DNA from: an uncultured Hungatella sp.
GTDB lineage: Bacteria > Bacillota > Clostridia > Lachnospirales > Lachnospiraceae
Assembly: GCA_910585435.1 (NCBI GenBank)
Contig: CAJUEJ010000030.1
Location: forward strand, 9,192 to 43,358
DNA length: 34,167 nucleotides
Reading direction: 5' to 3'
The notes under the pieces are model-generated. The model was given only the letters and a program-made list of their open reading frames with translations. It searched no databases and was not told the DNA's origin. The first letter of the stretch is position 1; each line of letters opens with the position of its first letter. Below, piece by piece: positions 14,988-23,744 of this stretch. The position numbers were made by a program, and so were the translations under genes.

Positions 14988-17411
14988 ATGAATGGAGTAC
15001 AAAGTAAGCGGAAAGAAGTGAAAAAGGTCCGGGAGCATATGACAGATAAGGAATTGTTTCTGTCAAAGGCGTACCAGGATTCTTTAAGGAAATTTGCGAG
15101 AGTATTGGGAGGGAACCAGGCCGTGGGCCTGGTTCTTGCCTACACAAAGGAGGAAGATTCCAGGATTGCTCTCACGGACGGAAGAACCATATATTTAAAC
15201 ACGGCCAACATCGTGACGGAGCAGTTTCAGAATCGGAAGGAAAAAATGGCAAGCCATGAGGGCCTGACTGCCCATGAGTGCGGCCATATCCGCTATTCGG
15301 ATTTTGACCGGAGGACGATCTATACAAACGGGTTTTCTCAGGGGCGTATTTTCCCAAGACCGCCAGAGGGGCAGACCCCGGCAGAAAAGAGGGCAGCGGA
15401 GGAATTAAAGCAGTTTGTAAGACGGAGGGACAAGGCGGCGGTGTCTGTTATTGGCACGACAGCTTCTAATCTCAATAACATATTGGAGGATGTGTATATT
15501 GAGAGCAAAATGTGCCAGAGGTATCCGGGAAGCGTCCGGACGTCTATTCAGAGGAATGCGGCGGCTCTTCTGGGGCAGATTCCCACGGCTGCGGACCGGA
15601 AGACGGAAAAGAACGATGGTCTGGATATCATGACCGACTTGATTCTACGGTATGCCAGAAGCGGTGAGACAGAGGAGGAAAAGGCGTATGACAGGCAGTA
15701 CCGGACTTGTCTTGCGGCCTGTCGGAGCCGGATTGACGAGGCGGTGGGAAGTGACGACCCGGACATCCGGTATCTGGCTGCCAATGAATTACTGCTTAAG
15801 ATATGGAAATATGTCAAGAAGGCAATCCAAAGGGCAAGGGCTGATCTGGGCAGGGATTTTATGAAGCTGCCGCCGCATGAGCAGGAGAAGAAAGCCAGGG
15901 AATACTTAAATGAGAACCTGAAACTAAGTTCTTTATCCGGCGCATATGGAGGATGGCGCAGAGAGCGCAAAACCATAGAGGGCTGGGATGGCAGCCTGGA
16001 TTCCGAAAAAGAGCCTGGGCAGGAAGGAAATGGACAAGAGAATGAGAAACAGGATGGACAGACAGAAAAAGAGGGGAACGAGAGTCCGGGTGAAAGCGGA
16101 CGGAATGAGGGAAAGGAGAAGGAGCAATCTCAGAAAGGGAGCGGACAGGGAAGAAATGCCGGGGAGAAAAATAGTTCTCAGGAAAAGTCTTCCCAGGGAA
16201 AACGTTCAGAGGCGGAAGACGGCGGCTCTCAGGAAGACCAGGGAGAGGCAGACAAGGAGAAAGAAGGAGAAGATGAAAACAGTGATAGTGGCGAAAATGG
16301 AGAAAACGGCAAGAATGGGAATGACAGTTCAAAAGCGCCTTCCCACATCGTTCTGCTTCGGCTTGGGCAGCTGGCTGCTCAGGGTGAAGGGGATGATTGC
16401 AATGAAGAACAGGGCGGAGAGGTCGGCCTGCCTGGACGGGGAGGCGGTATCAGAACCGGAGAGATCAGCAGGGATCTTTTGGAAATCCTGAACAAAGCAG
16501 CAGAGGAGGCTTATGGAAAGAAGGCGGAGATAAAGTTAAAGAAGCATTTGGAAGTTGAGGCGGAGGAATTGTCTCCTGAGGGAATCCACAAAGGCGTTCC
16601 TATCAGGGTTTACCGGGAACTGGAGATTACGCCTGATATGGAGGCTGGATATAAAACGATTGAACCGGAAATTAAAAAGACTGCCGGCCGTTTGAGGCAG
16701 ACGGTGGAGGAGATTCTGATCCGGAAGGAAGGGGGAGTCATGTCCGGCCTTTACATGGGGAAACGGTTAAGCAGAAGGAACCTTTACCGGCAGGATGGGA
16801 AGATTTTTGAAAAGAGGATTTTGCCGGAGGAGGGATTTTCTGTTGCCTTTGGCGTCCTGGTGGATAACTCCGGTTCTATGATGATTGATGACCGGATCGG
16901 ACAGGCCAGGAAGGCGGCTCTGGTTCTTTATGAGTTCTGCAGGTCGCTGTCAATTCCCATTACGGTTTACGGACATTCTACTTGTAGTGTGTCTGTTGGC
17001 GGCAGCTACCGGGAAGGGGTGGCCATGTATTCTTTTGCTGAGTTTGATTCCGTGGACGGGAAGGATCATTTGAGGATTCAGGGAATGGGAAGCTGCCAAT
17101 GCAATCGGGACGGCCTTGCCCTGCGGTTTATGGGGAAACATTTGGCCAAACAGGAGGAAGAGGTGAAAATCTTAACCCTGATTTCGGACGGAAGCCCTGC
17201 TGGGTTTAACTACGGAGGGGAAGCGGCAAAAGAGGATTTGAGAAGGGCGAAACAAGAGCTTCACAAAATGGGAGTTACGCTGTTTTCGGCGGCTATTGGG
17301 GATGATAGGAAGGTGATTGAAGATATTTACGGGGACAGTTTTTTAAATATCTCAGACCTCAGAACTATGCCGCAGAAGCTGGCGGCGCTGCTTTTGCGAT
17401 ATATCCGGTAA
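14988..17411 (+). CDS. VWA protein with HExxH metallopeptidase-like domain
   Basis: Large (807 aa) CobT/DUF2201-like protein, expected partner of the upstream AAA ATPase. ATG 14988 follows AAGGGAG. The N-terminal domain has HEGLTAHECGHIRYSDF with H96-E-C-G-H100, the zinc-peptidase pattern HExxH. Residues about 335-450 are a highly charged low-complexity linker of Glu, Lys, Gly, Gln and Ser. The C-terminal VWA domain carries the metal-binding DNSGS (D626-S630), then TVYGHSTCSVSVGG, and LISDGSPAGFNYGGEAAKEDL. In MoxR/VWA pairs the VWA protein brings the target to the ATPase, often for metal insertion or complex remodelling. Whether HExxH is catalytic here is not known. Confidence 0.85.
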   Translation: MNGVQSKRKEVKKVREHMTDKELFLSKAYQDSLRKFARVLGGNQAVGLVLAYTKEEDSRIALTDGRTIYLNTANIVTEQFQNRKEKMASHEGLTAHECGHIRYSDFDRRTIYTNGFSQGRIFPRPPEGQTPAEKRAAEELKQFVRRRDKAAVSVIGTTASNLNNILEDVYIESKMCQRYPGSVRTSIQRNAAALLGQIPTAADRKTEKNDGLDIMTDLILRYARSGETEEEKAYDRQYRTCLAACRSRIDEAVGSDDPDIRYLAANELLLKIWKYVKKAIQRARADLGRDFMKLPPHEQEKKAREYLNENLKLSSLSGAYGGWRRERKTIEGWDGSLDSEKEPGQEGNGQENEKQDGQTEKEGNESPGESGRNEGKEKEQSQKGSGQGRNAGEKNSSQEKSSQGKRSEAEDGGSQEDQGEADKEKEGEDENSDSGENGENGKNGNDSSKAPSHIVLLRLGQLAAQGEGDDCNEEQGGEVGLPGRGGGIRTGEISRDLLEILNKAAEEAYGKKAEIKLKKHLEVEAEELSPEGIHKGVPIRVYRELEITPDMEAGYKTIEPEIKKTAGRLRQTVEEILIRKEGGVMSGLYMGKRLSRRNLYRQDGKIFEKRILPEEGFSVAFGVLVDNSGSMMIDDRIGQARKAALVLYEFCRSLSIPITVYGHSTCSVSVGGSYREGVAMYSFAEFDSVDGKDHLRIQGMGSCQCNRDGLALRFMGKHLAKQEEEVKILTLISDGSPAGFNYGGEAAKEDLRRAKQELHKMGVTLFSAAIGDDRKVIEDIYGDSFLNISDLRTMPQKLAALLLRYIR

Positions 17412-17535
17412 GGAAAGCGTATGTTTCGGGGAGCCTGACAGGGACTGGAAAACTGCGGTTCTATAACTGGAAGGTGGCTGGACAGGCTGGCGGACATAGG
17501 AAGGCATTGGGTGATACATAGAATAGGAGGACTTT

Positions 17536-18258
17536 ATGGCGAAAAATGAGAAGAAAGACTGGTCACAGGAGGTATCCGGGCAGATCGCGGTGTGCAAGAC
17601 GGATAAGACGCTGCTGGAATTGTGGGACAGCTTAAAACCTGCGTCTGAGTTATTTCCGGCCCATATCCATGCGGCCGGGGAGAAGGCGGAAATGGGGGAG
17701 CGGTCTCTGATCCGGCTGAACATGCTGGATTACAGCAGCGGCACCGGGGAGAAGACGGTGAGCGTTTATGCTAATATCAGCCCGGAGGAGGCCAGGTATG
17801 TCTATTCGGCGTTGTTCTGTCATTTGCCTGATTTTGCCTTTTCCCAGGATAAGATTTTCGGGGAGCCGGATGAGAAGGGATACAGCATTGTGACAAAGCT
17901 GCAGATCGCCCGGTATGATGTGGACCAGAAGGGAAATAAACGGAATTATCCCTGGTACGTGGAGATTCAGAATGGGGCCGGGGTTGCCGTGAGAAACGCC
18001 AATGGCGGGCGGTATTGCAAGAAGGATAGTTATGTGTGCCATAGGAAGGTAAGGATGTTTTTAAGCGATCGGGATATGTTTGTGATGTTCTGTCGGGCGG
18101 ATTCTTATATCCGGGCGTTTGAGATGGAGTATGCTTTCAGGCAGAATCGGGTCGGGAACTTTGCGAATCTGTTTCATCTTCTGAATAAGGAGATTCAGAA
18201 GGTGGCGGATCTGGTGCAGTTTTATGGGGAAAGTGATGGGCTGCGGAAAGTGAGTTAA
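17536..18258 (+). CDS. Hypothetical protein of MoxR/VWA operon
   Basis: Soluble protein of 240 residues; ATG 17536 follows AGGAGG. It has an N-terminal charged region (KDWSQEVSGQIAVCKTDKTL), a beta-rich centre (RSLIRLNMLDYS, KTVSVYANISPEEARYVYSAL) and a C-terminal part with repeated aromatic and basic residues (YCKKDSYVCHRKVRMFLSD). No family is recognised. It is the last gene before a strong terminator and 124 bases downstream of the VWA gene, so it is likely transcribed with the AAA/VWA pair. Confidence 0.65.
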   Translation: MAKNEKKDWSQEVSGQIAVCKTDKTLLELWDSLKPASELFPAHIHAAGEKAEMGERSLIRLNMLDYSSGTGEKTVSVYANISPEEARYVYSALFCHLPDFAFSQDKIFGEPDEKGYSIVTKLQIARYDVDQKGNKRNYPWYVEIQNGAGVAVRNANGGRYCKKDSYVCHRKVRMFLSDRDMFVMFCRADSYIRAFEMEYAFRQNRVGNFANLFHLLNKEIQKVADLVQFYGESDGLRKVS

Positions 18259-18310
18259 GGGAAGGAAACAAAGAATGGATTGAGAAAAGTATGGTGATTT
18301 GAATGGAAAG

Positions 18311-18346
18311 CCTCTCCTGGATTTGGAAATTCGGGGGAGGTTTTTT
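18311..18346 (+). terminator. Intrinsic terminator closing the MoxR/VWA operon
   Basis: CCTCTCC (18311-18317) pairs with GGGGAGG (18334-18340), 7 bp with one G-U pair, followed by six T. It marks the border between the core element genes and the A+T-rich cargo island. Confidence 0.82.
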
Positions 18347-18374
18347 GGTATTGATAAAAAATCGCACGATTTTG

Positions 18375-18403
18375 TTGATATTACCGTTCGATATGTGTAT
18401 AAT
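18375..18403 (+). promoter_or_regulatory. Strong sigma-A-type promoter for vapBC-like pair
   Basis: TTGATA (18375-18380), a spacer of exactly 17 bases, and a perfect TATAAT (18398-18403). It lies 34 bases before the antitoxin start codon and just after the terminator, so the toxin-antitoxin genes have their own transcript. Confidence 0.8.
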
Positions 18404-18436
18404 TATAATAAGGCAGAAAGAATGAGAGGTGATTTT

Positions 18437-18652
18437 GTGTCTATTACAGCAACAGAATTGAAGATGAATTTGGGGAAATATCTTCTTATGGCAGAAAAAG
18501 AAGATATTTATATTACGCGGAATGGGAAAATAGTGGCGAAACTTTCTAATCCTTACCAGGACCGTGTGGATGTGGCGAAATCCTTATTTGGGATTATTCC
18601 TGATGAAATGACATTAGAGGAAGCCCGTGAGGAAAGGCTGGGGAAAATATGA
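18437..18652 (+). CDS. Phd/YefM (RelB)-type antitoxin
   Basis: Antitoxin of 71 residues. A GTG start at 18437 is chosen since GAGAGGTG lies 6 bases upstream and the family's N-terminus begins there (VSITATELKMNLGKYLLMAE). The conserved pattern continues as DIYITRNGKIVAKLSNPY, the Phd/YefM DNA-binding fold. The C-terminal helix (TLEEAREERLGKI) would bind and block the toxin. The stop overlaps the toxin ATG (ATGA). It should repress the promoter at 18375. A longer frame from 18299 would run through the terminator and promoter and is rejected. Confidence 0.88.
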   Translation: MSITATELKMNLGKYLLMAEKEDIYITRNGKIVAKLSNPYQDRVDVAKSLFGIIPDEMTLEEAREERLGKI

Positions 18653-19077
18653 GAGCTTTGATTGATACTTGTATTATTATAGACGCACTGCAGTCCCGTC
18701 TTCCGTTTAAGGACAATGCACAGGAAATCTTTCTTCTTGCTGCTAACAGACAGTTTGAGGGATTTATCACGGCAAAGGCCTCTACGGATATTTATTATTT
18801 AACCCATAAATATCTCCACAGCGATAAGGAAACACGGAAGGTATTGAGTGGGCTGTATATGCTGTTTGAGCTGTTAGACACAGCAGGGATTGATTGCCGG
18901 AAAGCAATTTCTTCAGGAATGACTGATTTTGAGGACGCAGTTATGGTCGAAACTGCGCTTCGCTGTGGAATGGATTGTATTGTTACCAGGAATGTAAAAG
19001 ATTATGAAAAGTCATTGATTGAGATATACCAGCCGGGTGAATTTTTAGAATTTTTTCATCAGAAGGAGATAGAGTGA
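18649..19077 (+). CDS. vapC: PIN-domain toxin (VapC-like)
   Basis: PIN-domain ribonuclease toxin of 142 residues. VapC toxins cut tRNA or rRNA in the cytoplasm when the antitoxin is lost. The acidic active site is readable: D6 in MRALIDTCIIID, the E/D cluster around D93-E95-D96 (DFEDAVMVETA), and N115 with D118 in TRNVKDYEKS. The 4-base overlap with the antitoxin shows translational coupling. The pair most likely stabilises the element or the cargo that follows. The symbol follows the usual name for PIN toxins. Confidence 0.88.
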   Translation: MRALIDTCIIIDALQSRLPFKDNAQEIFLLAANRQFEGFITAKASTDIYYLTHKYLHSDKETRKVLSGLYMLFELLDTAGIDCRKAISSGMTDFEDAVMVETALRCGMDCIVTRNVKDYEKSLIEIYQPGEFLEFFHQKEIE

Positions 19078-19123
19078 TTAATCATTCTAAATAAAAAATA
19101 TATAAATAAATAGCGGGGAAGAA

Positions 19124-21139
19124 ATGGTAGATAGTGGGACAAACAATTTAACAGATGAATCAATTATTGAGATAATAGAGAGATATGTTGATGAACATTT
19201 ATATGATTATGCAGTTATGATTGATGGGGAATGGGGATGTGGAAAAACATATTTTGTAACACATACTTTGGAAGAAAGATTAAAGGAACATGAAGATAAG
19301 AAAGCAAAAAAAATTAAAGGATATAAAAAGAAGAATGTAATATATACTACGCTTTATGGTATAAAGTCTTTAGATGATATATCAAAGCAATTATATATGG
19401 AAATATATTTAAAAAAGGATAGAAGGATAGGCAAACTTTTAAGAGGCGGGGCAGGTATTGTATCGTCAATGATACCTATTGCTTTTGATATTGCTAAACC
19501 ATTTATTAAGGATATAGAGGTAGATAGTAAAGAACTTTCCAAAGTTATGAGTAATTTTCTGTCCATAACGAATAGTATATTGATTTTTGATGATTTAGAA
19601 CGATGTGACTGTCCAATAAACGAAGTATTAGGTTATATTAATTCTTTTGTAGAACATGAGAAAATGAAAGTTATTTTGGTTGCAAATCAACTTGAAATAG
19701 GAAGAAGTGTAAGCGAAGAAGTAAAGGGGATACAGTACCTTCTAGCAGCTAATGGTGATAAGATTGAATTTGGAAAGACATCAAATACAGAAAAAAATGA
19801 CATCTCAGCTTTATTTGTATCGAAACCGGATGATCAGGAAACTCCTATTTCGATTGAACAATTGGAGGAAAGGGCAAATGTTTTATTTGGTCAAAGTGCA
19901 ATTTATGAAAGGTTGAGAGAAAAATTAATAGGAACTACGCTATATTATTCGCCGGATTTAGAGAAGATTTTTGAATCATTAATTCGCAGTTCTTCCATTA
20001 ATATTGATTTAAAGAATATATTGATAACGGATTTATCATTTTTAGTTCAGTACATGACTGAATCTAAACACAAAAATTTAAGAACATTTCAATTTTTTTT
20101 ATCAAAAATAGAAGTATTGTATAAAGCTATATATCAATTAGATAATCAAGCGAAGGAGAAATTTTTTAGCAGTATTCTTCGGAATTGTTTTAAAATATGT
20201 GTATGCCATAAAGCGGGAACTTATAAAGCTAAGTGGGAAAAAAGACAGGAATATGGAAATATGAAATTTAGTAAAACTGATCTTCTAGCTACACCATTAG
20301 CCTTTAGATTCGTAGATGACTTTGTTTTATATGAAAATTTGGATTTGTGCCGGGTTGAAAGAATGTTAAAAATGTATGAGGAACAATACATCAATAACAA
20401 GTATGATACATCATTTTATAAATTGGAAGGATCCTGGTACTTACTCGATGATGAAGAAATTGAAAAATATTTGGAAACAATTTTAAAAGAATTATCTGAA
20501 AACAAATATGAGGTTAGTGAATATGAGAGAATGATTTTTCTGCTTTTAAGGTTAGAACAGATTGGATTTTCTTCTAACTATATGGAAGAGTTTTTAAAAA
20601 GTATGCATTCAAATTTACAGCAATTAGATCATGCTATCAGTTTTGGTGGAAGATACTATTTTGAGGATGATGATAAAATGAATCAACGGGAGGAAGAAAT
20701 ATTAAAGGAATTGAATTCCTTAATGGATAGCATGTTTAAAGATAAAACAACTGAATTGTTAAATGAAATTATGAAGCATTGTAATGGCTGGGGAGAAGAA
20801 CTTCATGATTATGTGAACAGGAATAGAAGTAATATATTCAGAGATAAAGAATTTATATCTAAAATAGATATGGAATTGTTAATAAATCAAATTGAAAATT
20901 CAAGCACAAAAGATATACATTATTTCCATAGTTGTATTCTGGATATTTATAAACCTGGTTACATTAATGAAATAATAGAAAAAGAAAGAGAATATTTGCA
21001 AAGTTTTTTAAATTGTATAGAAAGACTTGAACAGAAGGATTTTTGTAGAACAAAGCGAATGCAATTAGGAAGGATTAAGGCTTCGCTAGAAAATGTGCTT
21101 AGAAAGGATGTCGAGAAAGTGGAGAATTATAGAGCATAA
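19124..21139 (+). CDS. KAP-family P-loop NTPase
   Basis: KAP-type STAND-related NTPase, 671 residues; ATG 19124 follows GGGGAAGA. Walker A is GEWGCGKTYFV (G35-T42, K41) and Walker B ILIFDDLERCD (D156-D157, with E159-R160), a typical KAP hallmark. There is no clear membrane insertion between the two motifs, unlike many KAP proteins, only a short hydrophobic run (GIVSSMIPIAFDIAKPFI). The C-terminal 400 residues are helical, Lys/Glu-rich and unrecognised. The gene is much more A+T rich than its neighbours, a sign of recent transfer. KAP NTPases are found repeatedly in antiphage systems. The next gene codes for a HEPN-like protein, suggesting a sensor/effector pair. Confidence 0.85.
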   Translation: MVDSGTNNLTDESIIEIIERYVDEHLYDYAVMIDGEWGCGKTYFVTHTLEERLKEHEDKKAKKIKGYKKKNVIYTTLYGIKSLDDISKQLYMEIYLKKDRRIGKLLRGGAGIVSSMIPIAFDIAKPFIKDIEVDSKELSKVMSNFLSITNSILIFDDLERCDCPINEVLGYINSFVEHEKMKVILVANQLEIGRSVSEEVKGIQYLLAANGDKIEFGKTSNTEKNDISALFVSKPDDQETPISIEQLEERANVLFGQSAIYERLREKLIGTTLYYSPDLEKIFESLIRSSSINIDLKNILITDLSFLVQYMTESKHKNLRTFQFFLSKIEVLYKAIYQLDNQAKEKFFSSILRNCFKICVCHKAGTYKAKWEKRQEYGNMKFSKTDLLATPLAFRFVDDFVLYENLDLCRVERMLKMYEEQYINNKYDTSFYKLEGSWYLLDDEEIEKYLETILKELSENKYEVSEYERMIFLLLRLEQIGFSSNYMEEFLKSMHSNLQQLDHAISFGGRYYFEDDDKMNQREEEILKELNSLMDSMFKDKTTELLNEIMKHCNGWGEELHDYVNRNRSNIFRDKEFISKIDMELLINQIENSSTKDIHYFHSCILDIYKPGYINEIIEKEREYLQSFLNCIERLEQKDFCRTKRMQLGRIKASLENVLRKDVEKVENYRA

Positions 21140-21229
21140 AGTGAAATAACAGTGATGGTAACAATTTAGGAGATTATGAAAGAGTGTGTAGATTGCGGAA
21201 GATAAATATTATGAAATAGAGGGGATAAA

Positions 21230-21955
21230 ATGGATATAAATAGAATTGATAGACTTTGTAATTGGCTCCGGAATTTGGGGAATCGACCAAATGCATTAAA
21301 TTTTCCTGTGTCTAATTCAGATGTAGTTAAAATCCATGAAGAAATTGTTTGGATTGTTAAAGACATCGAAAGTGGTCAACCATTATTTGGTAACCGATTA
21401 CTTGAAATAAAGGACAGACTTTTTAATGAATATATTGTTAATCGGAATACTAGGGTTATCTATATTAATCCGTTTGCTCTTGGACAAGCCATTGGAGTTT
21501 TAGATATTTTGAAAGAGCAGAATACAAATATACAAGAAGATTGGTGGAGTCTTATTCATCCAGATATTAAGCGTGTATCGAAGAAGCTATATGTGGATGG
21601 AAGCTATGCAAATGCAGCATGCGACGCATTTATCGAAGTCAATGATAGGGTTAAAAAATTATTTCACAAGAAGCGGCCAGATGATAAAGTACCGGATGGT
21701 GACGCTGCAATGAAAACAGTATTTTCTTTGAATGCTCCATTGATTGAATTTGGTGATCGTACTACTGAATCAGGTGCGAATACTCAAAAAGGGTTCATGG
21801 AAATGCTTGCAGGTGCAATGTCTGCTCTCCGTAATCCAAAGGCACATGCCAACATTGAAGTAGAAAAGGGAGATGCCATGCGCCGCCTAATGTTTGCAAG
21901 CATGTTGATGTACAAAATAGATGAGGCAGTAATCTATTCAGGAATAAGAGAGTAG
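21230..21955 (+). CDS. TIGR02391 (Ymh) family protein, HEPN-like
   Basis: Protein of 241 residues with the TIGR02391/Ymh domain in its C-terminal half: AACDAFIEVNDRVKKLF, then FSLNAPLIEFGDRTTESGANTQKGFMEMLAGAMSALRNPKAH. R201-N-P-K-A-H206 is an R-x4-H motif as in HEPN ribonucleases. The N-terminal 90 residues are unrecognised. ATG 21230 lies behind GAGGGGAT. It is 90 bases after the KAP NTPase gene and shares its low G+C. HEPN proteins in defence loci usually cut RNA when triggered by a partner. The pairing with a KAP NTPase suggests an abortive-infection type system, but that is inference. Confidence 0.82.
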   Translation: MDINRIDRLCNWLRNLGNRPNALNFPVSNSDVVKIHEEIVWIVKDIESGQPLFGNRLLEIKDRLFNEYIVNRNTRVIYINPFALGQAIGVLDILKEQNTNIQEDWWSLIHPDIKRVSKKLYVDGSYANAACDAFIEVNDRVKKLFHKKRPDDKVPDGDAAMKTVFSLNAPLIEFGDRTTESGANTQKGFMEMLAGAMSALRNPKAHANIEVEKGDAMRRLMFASMLMYKIDEAVIYSGIRE

Positions 21956-22040
21956 TTTATAGGATGGATTTTCTGTTGAATGCTTTATAGAAGATGATAG
22001 GAGGTATTTTATTCGAAACACTATATATATTCGGAAAATA

Positions 22041-22069
22041 TTGACAACCACAACATATAGTACTAAAAT
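22041..22069 (+). promoter_or_regulatory. Promoter of the interrupted HTH gene
   Basis: TTGACA (22041-22046), a 17-base spacer, and TAAAAT (22064-22069). It is followed by about 270 bases of hairpin-rich leader before the start codon at 22340, and lies just after the cargo island. Confidence 0.75.
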
Positions 22070-22117
22070 AACCATGAAAGTTGATTTATGCAGTCCATAG
22101 ACCGCACACACTTTTTG

Positions 22118-22298
22118 TTCTGGTCCAAACGCCAGAAGCGCAGGGCAGGGAGGATTCCTTAAGCCTGGACACCACGTTTCAGCCAGAGACACGTTTGTTT
22201 CTGTCTGATAAACATTCAAGAAAACCAAATAACAGCGGCTATTTTGCCGCAGATCAGAGAGACATCCCATACAAAAAATGGAACGATGTCTCTTTTTT
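22118..22298 (+). promoter_or_regulatory. Hairpin-rich leader ending in a terminator
   Basis: Between promoter and gene are hairpins TTCTGG/CCAGAA (22118-22137) and GCGGC/GCCGC (22235-22250), then AGAGACATC (22258-22266) pairing with GATGTCTCT (22285-22293), with a nested CCAT/ATGG, followed by a T6 run (22293-22298). A terminator placed 42 bases before the start codon of the next gene is the layout of transcription attenuation. No known riboswitch consensus is recognised. Confidence 0.6.
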
Positions 22299-22339
22299 GC
22301 GTGCAAAACCCGCCGGAAAGGAGGAGACAAAAAAGACCA

Positions 22340-22372
22340 ATGAAAAGAATTCAGCGACCAGAGTATACGACA
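22340..22372 (+). pseudogene. 5' fragment of small HTH gene cut by IS256
   Basis: ATG 22340 follows AAAGGAGG (22317-22324) at a rather long 15-base distance. It reads MKRIQRPEYTT and is then broken by the insertion at 22373. Joining it across the IS (dropping one copy of the duplication) gives MKRIQRPEYTTWTAVSA and then a stop, while the 3' fragment runs on in the next frame, so the gene also appears to have lost or gained a base near 23762. Confidence 0.5.
22365..22372. repeat. 8-bp target-site duplication, left copy
   Basis: ATACGACA, repeated exactly at 23737-23744 on the far side of the IS. The bases beyond it differ on both sides, so the duplication is 8 and not 9 bp. Confidence 0.88.
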
Positions 22373-23736
22373 GATGACGTATAATTAGTTTCGCAAATTC
22401 AATTTCATAAAAAATAGACATGGTCTATAGCCGTTTGGTAGAATTAAGTTACCACACAAAAATCCCACAAAGGAGGCTAAGAACCATGTCTGATAACATT
22501 ATACAGTTAAATCAGGAACTTATCCATAACGAATTGAAAGATTTAGTACGCAACAGTGTCGAGGAAACCCTCAATGCTCTGCTCGATCATGAGGCCGAGC
22601 AGCTCGTTAACGCTGAGAAGTATGAGCGTTCCGGCGAACGTAAAGGCTATCGTTCTGGACATTATAGTCGAAACTTCCAGACTACATCCGGTGATGTTAC
22701 CTTAAAAGTTCCAAAGCTCAAAGGTGTTCAGTTTGAGACCGCCATCATTGAGCGTTATCGCCGTCGTGAATGCTCCGTTGAGGAAGCACTTATTGAAATG
22801 TATCTGGCAGGTGTTTCTGTGCGCCGTGTAGAGGACATCACGGAAGCACTCTGGGGAACTAAAGTTTCTCCCGGTACTATCAGTAATCTCAATAAAAAAG
22901 CGTATGAACACATCGAAACATGGCGTACCAGAAAGCTGGAAGGCGAGTATCCCTACGTCTATGTTGATGGCGTTTACCTAAAGCGTAGCTGGGGCGGCGA
23001 AGTTCAAAATGTCTCTATCCTGGTTGCTATTGGCGTTAATCAGGATGGTTGCCGCGAAATTATTGGTGCTGCTGAAGGCATGAAAGAAGATCGTGAGAGC
23101 TGGAAAGAATTCTTCGTATGGCTCAAAGAACGCGGTCTTAAAGGAGTACGTCTTATCGTTGGAGACAAATGCCTTGGAATGCTTGAGTCCATCCCAGAAG
23201 TCTTCCCTGATGCTAAATATCAGCGTTGCACTGTTCACTTTTATAGAAATATCTTCTCAGTAACACCTCGTAATAAAATGAAAACGGTAGCTATGATGCT
23301 TAAAGCTATCCATGCGCAGGAAAGCAAGGAAGCAGCTCGCGAAAAAGCTGAGCAGGTAGCTCAGAAACTTCGTGAAATGAAACTTGCTTCCGCTGCCAAG
23401 AAGGTCGAGGACGGAATCGAAGAAACTCTTACATACATGGACTTCCCAACTCAACATTGGAGTCGGATTCGTACTAACAATACCATTGAGAGGCTCAACC
23501 GCGAAATAAAACGTCGAACCAGAGCAATCGGCGCTTTCCCTGATGGACAAAGTGCTCTGATGCTTGTATGTGCCAGACTTCGTCATGTGGCAGGCACCCA
23601 ATGGGGAGCCAAGCGTTACATGAATATGGACCATCTAGCCGAGCTGGATATCCAGAACGAAGCTGATAACATAGCCGGCTAACTACCGGCTACCTGACGG
23701 CAAAAATTGAATTTGCGAAAAAATCTTGACACTATC
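22373..23736 (+). mobile_element. Complete IS256-family insertion sequence
   Basis: A complete 1364-bp IS. The ends begin with GAT and share the perfect 17-bp inverted repeat TTTCGCAAATTCAATTT 16 bases inside each tip (22389-22405 and, inverted, 23704-23720). The octamer ATACGACA stands on both sides (22365-22372 and 23737-23744), the 8-bp target duplication expected for this family. It carries one transposase gene. The intact duplication implies a recent insertion with no later rearrangement. Confidence 0.92.
22486..23682 (+). CDS. IS256-family (mutator) transposase
   Basis: Transposase of 398 residues, the usual length. ATG 22486 follows AAAGGAGG; the frame continues upstream to 22420 but without a site. 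The DDE triad is D161 (YVYVDGVYLK), D227 (LIVGDKCLGML) and E335 (NNTIERLNREIKRR). The C/H motif YQRCTVHFYRN typical of the family lies between the last two. Codon use differs from its neighbours (Cys, Arg and Leu codons such as CGT and CTT), as expected of an IS from another background. No frameshift is seen, so it should be active. Confidence 0.95.
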   Translation: MSDNIIQLNQELIHNELKDLVRNSVEETLNALLDHEAEQLVNAEKYERSGERKGYRSGHYSRNFQTTSGDVTLKVPKLKGVQFETAIIERYRRRECSVEEALIEMYLAGVSVRRVEDITEALWGTKVSPGTISNLNKKAYEHIETWRTRKLEGEYPYVYVDGVYLKRSWGGEVQNVSILVAIGVNQDGCREIIGAAEGMKEDRESWKEFFVWLKERGLKGVRLIVGDKCLGMLESIPEVFPDAKYQRCTVHFYRNIFSVTPRNKMKTVAMMLKAIHAQESKEAAREKAEQVAQKLREMKLASAAKKVEDGIEETLTYMDFPTQHWSRIRTNNTIERLNREIKRRTRAIGAFPDGQSALMLVCARLRHVAGTQWGAKRYMNMDHLAELDIQNEADNIAG

Positions 23737-23744
23737 ATACGACA
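23737..23744. repeat. 8-bp target-site duplication, right copy
   Basis: ATACGACA, the partner of 22365-22372. It follows directly on the IS tip ACTATC. Confidence 0.88.

Noticed and set aside
21176..21205. Nine-codon ORF (MKECVDCGR) before the Ymh gene
   Set aside because: It has AGGAG upstream and a CxxC motif, but is too short to support as a gene; may be a relic.
22081..22377. 98-codon open frame in the leader before the IS
   Set aside because: It starts with TTG, has no ribosome binding site, and its reading is the accidental frame of hairpins and terminator in the leader.
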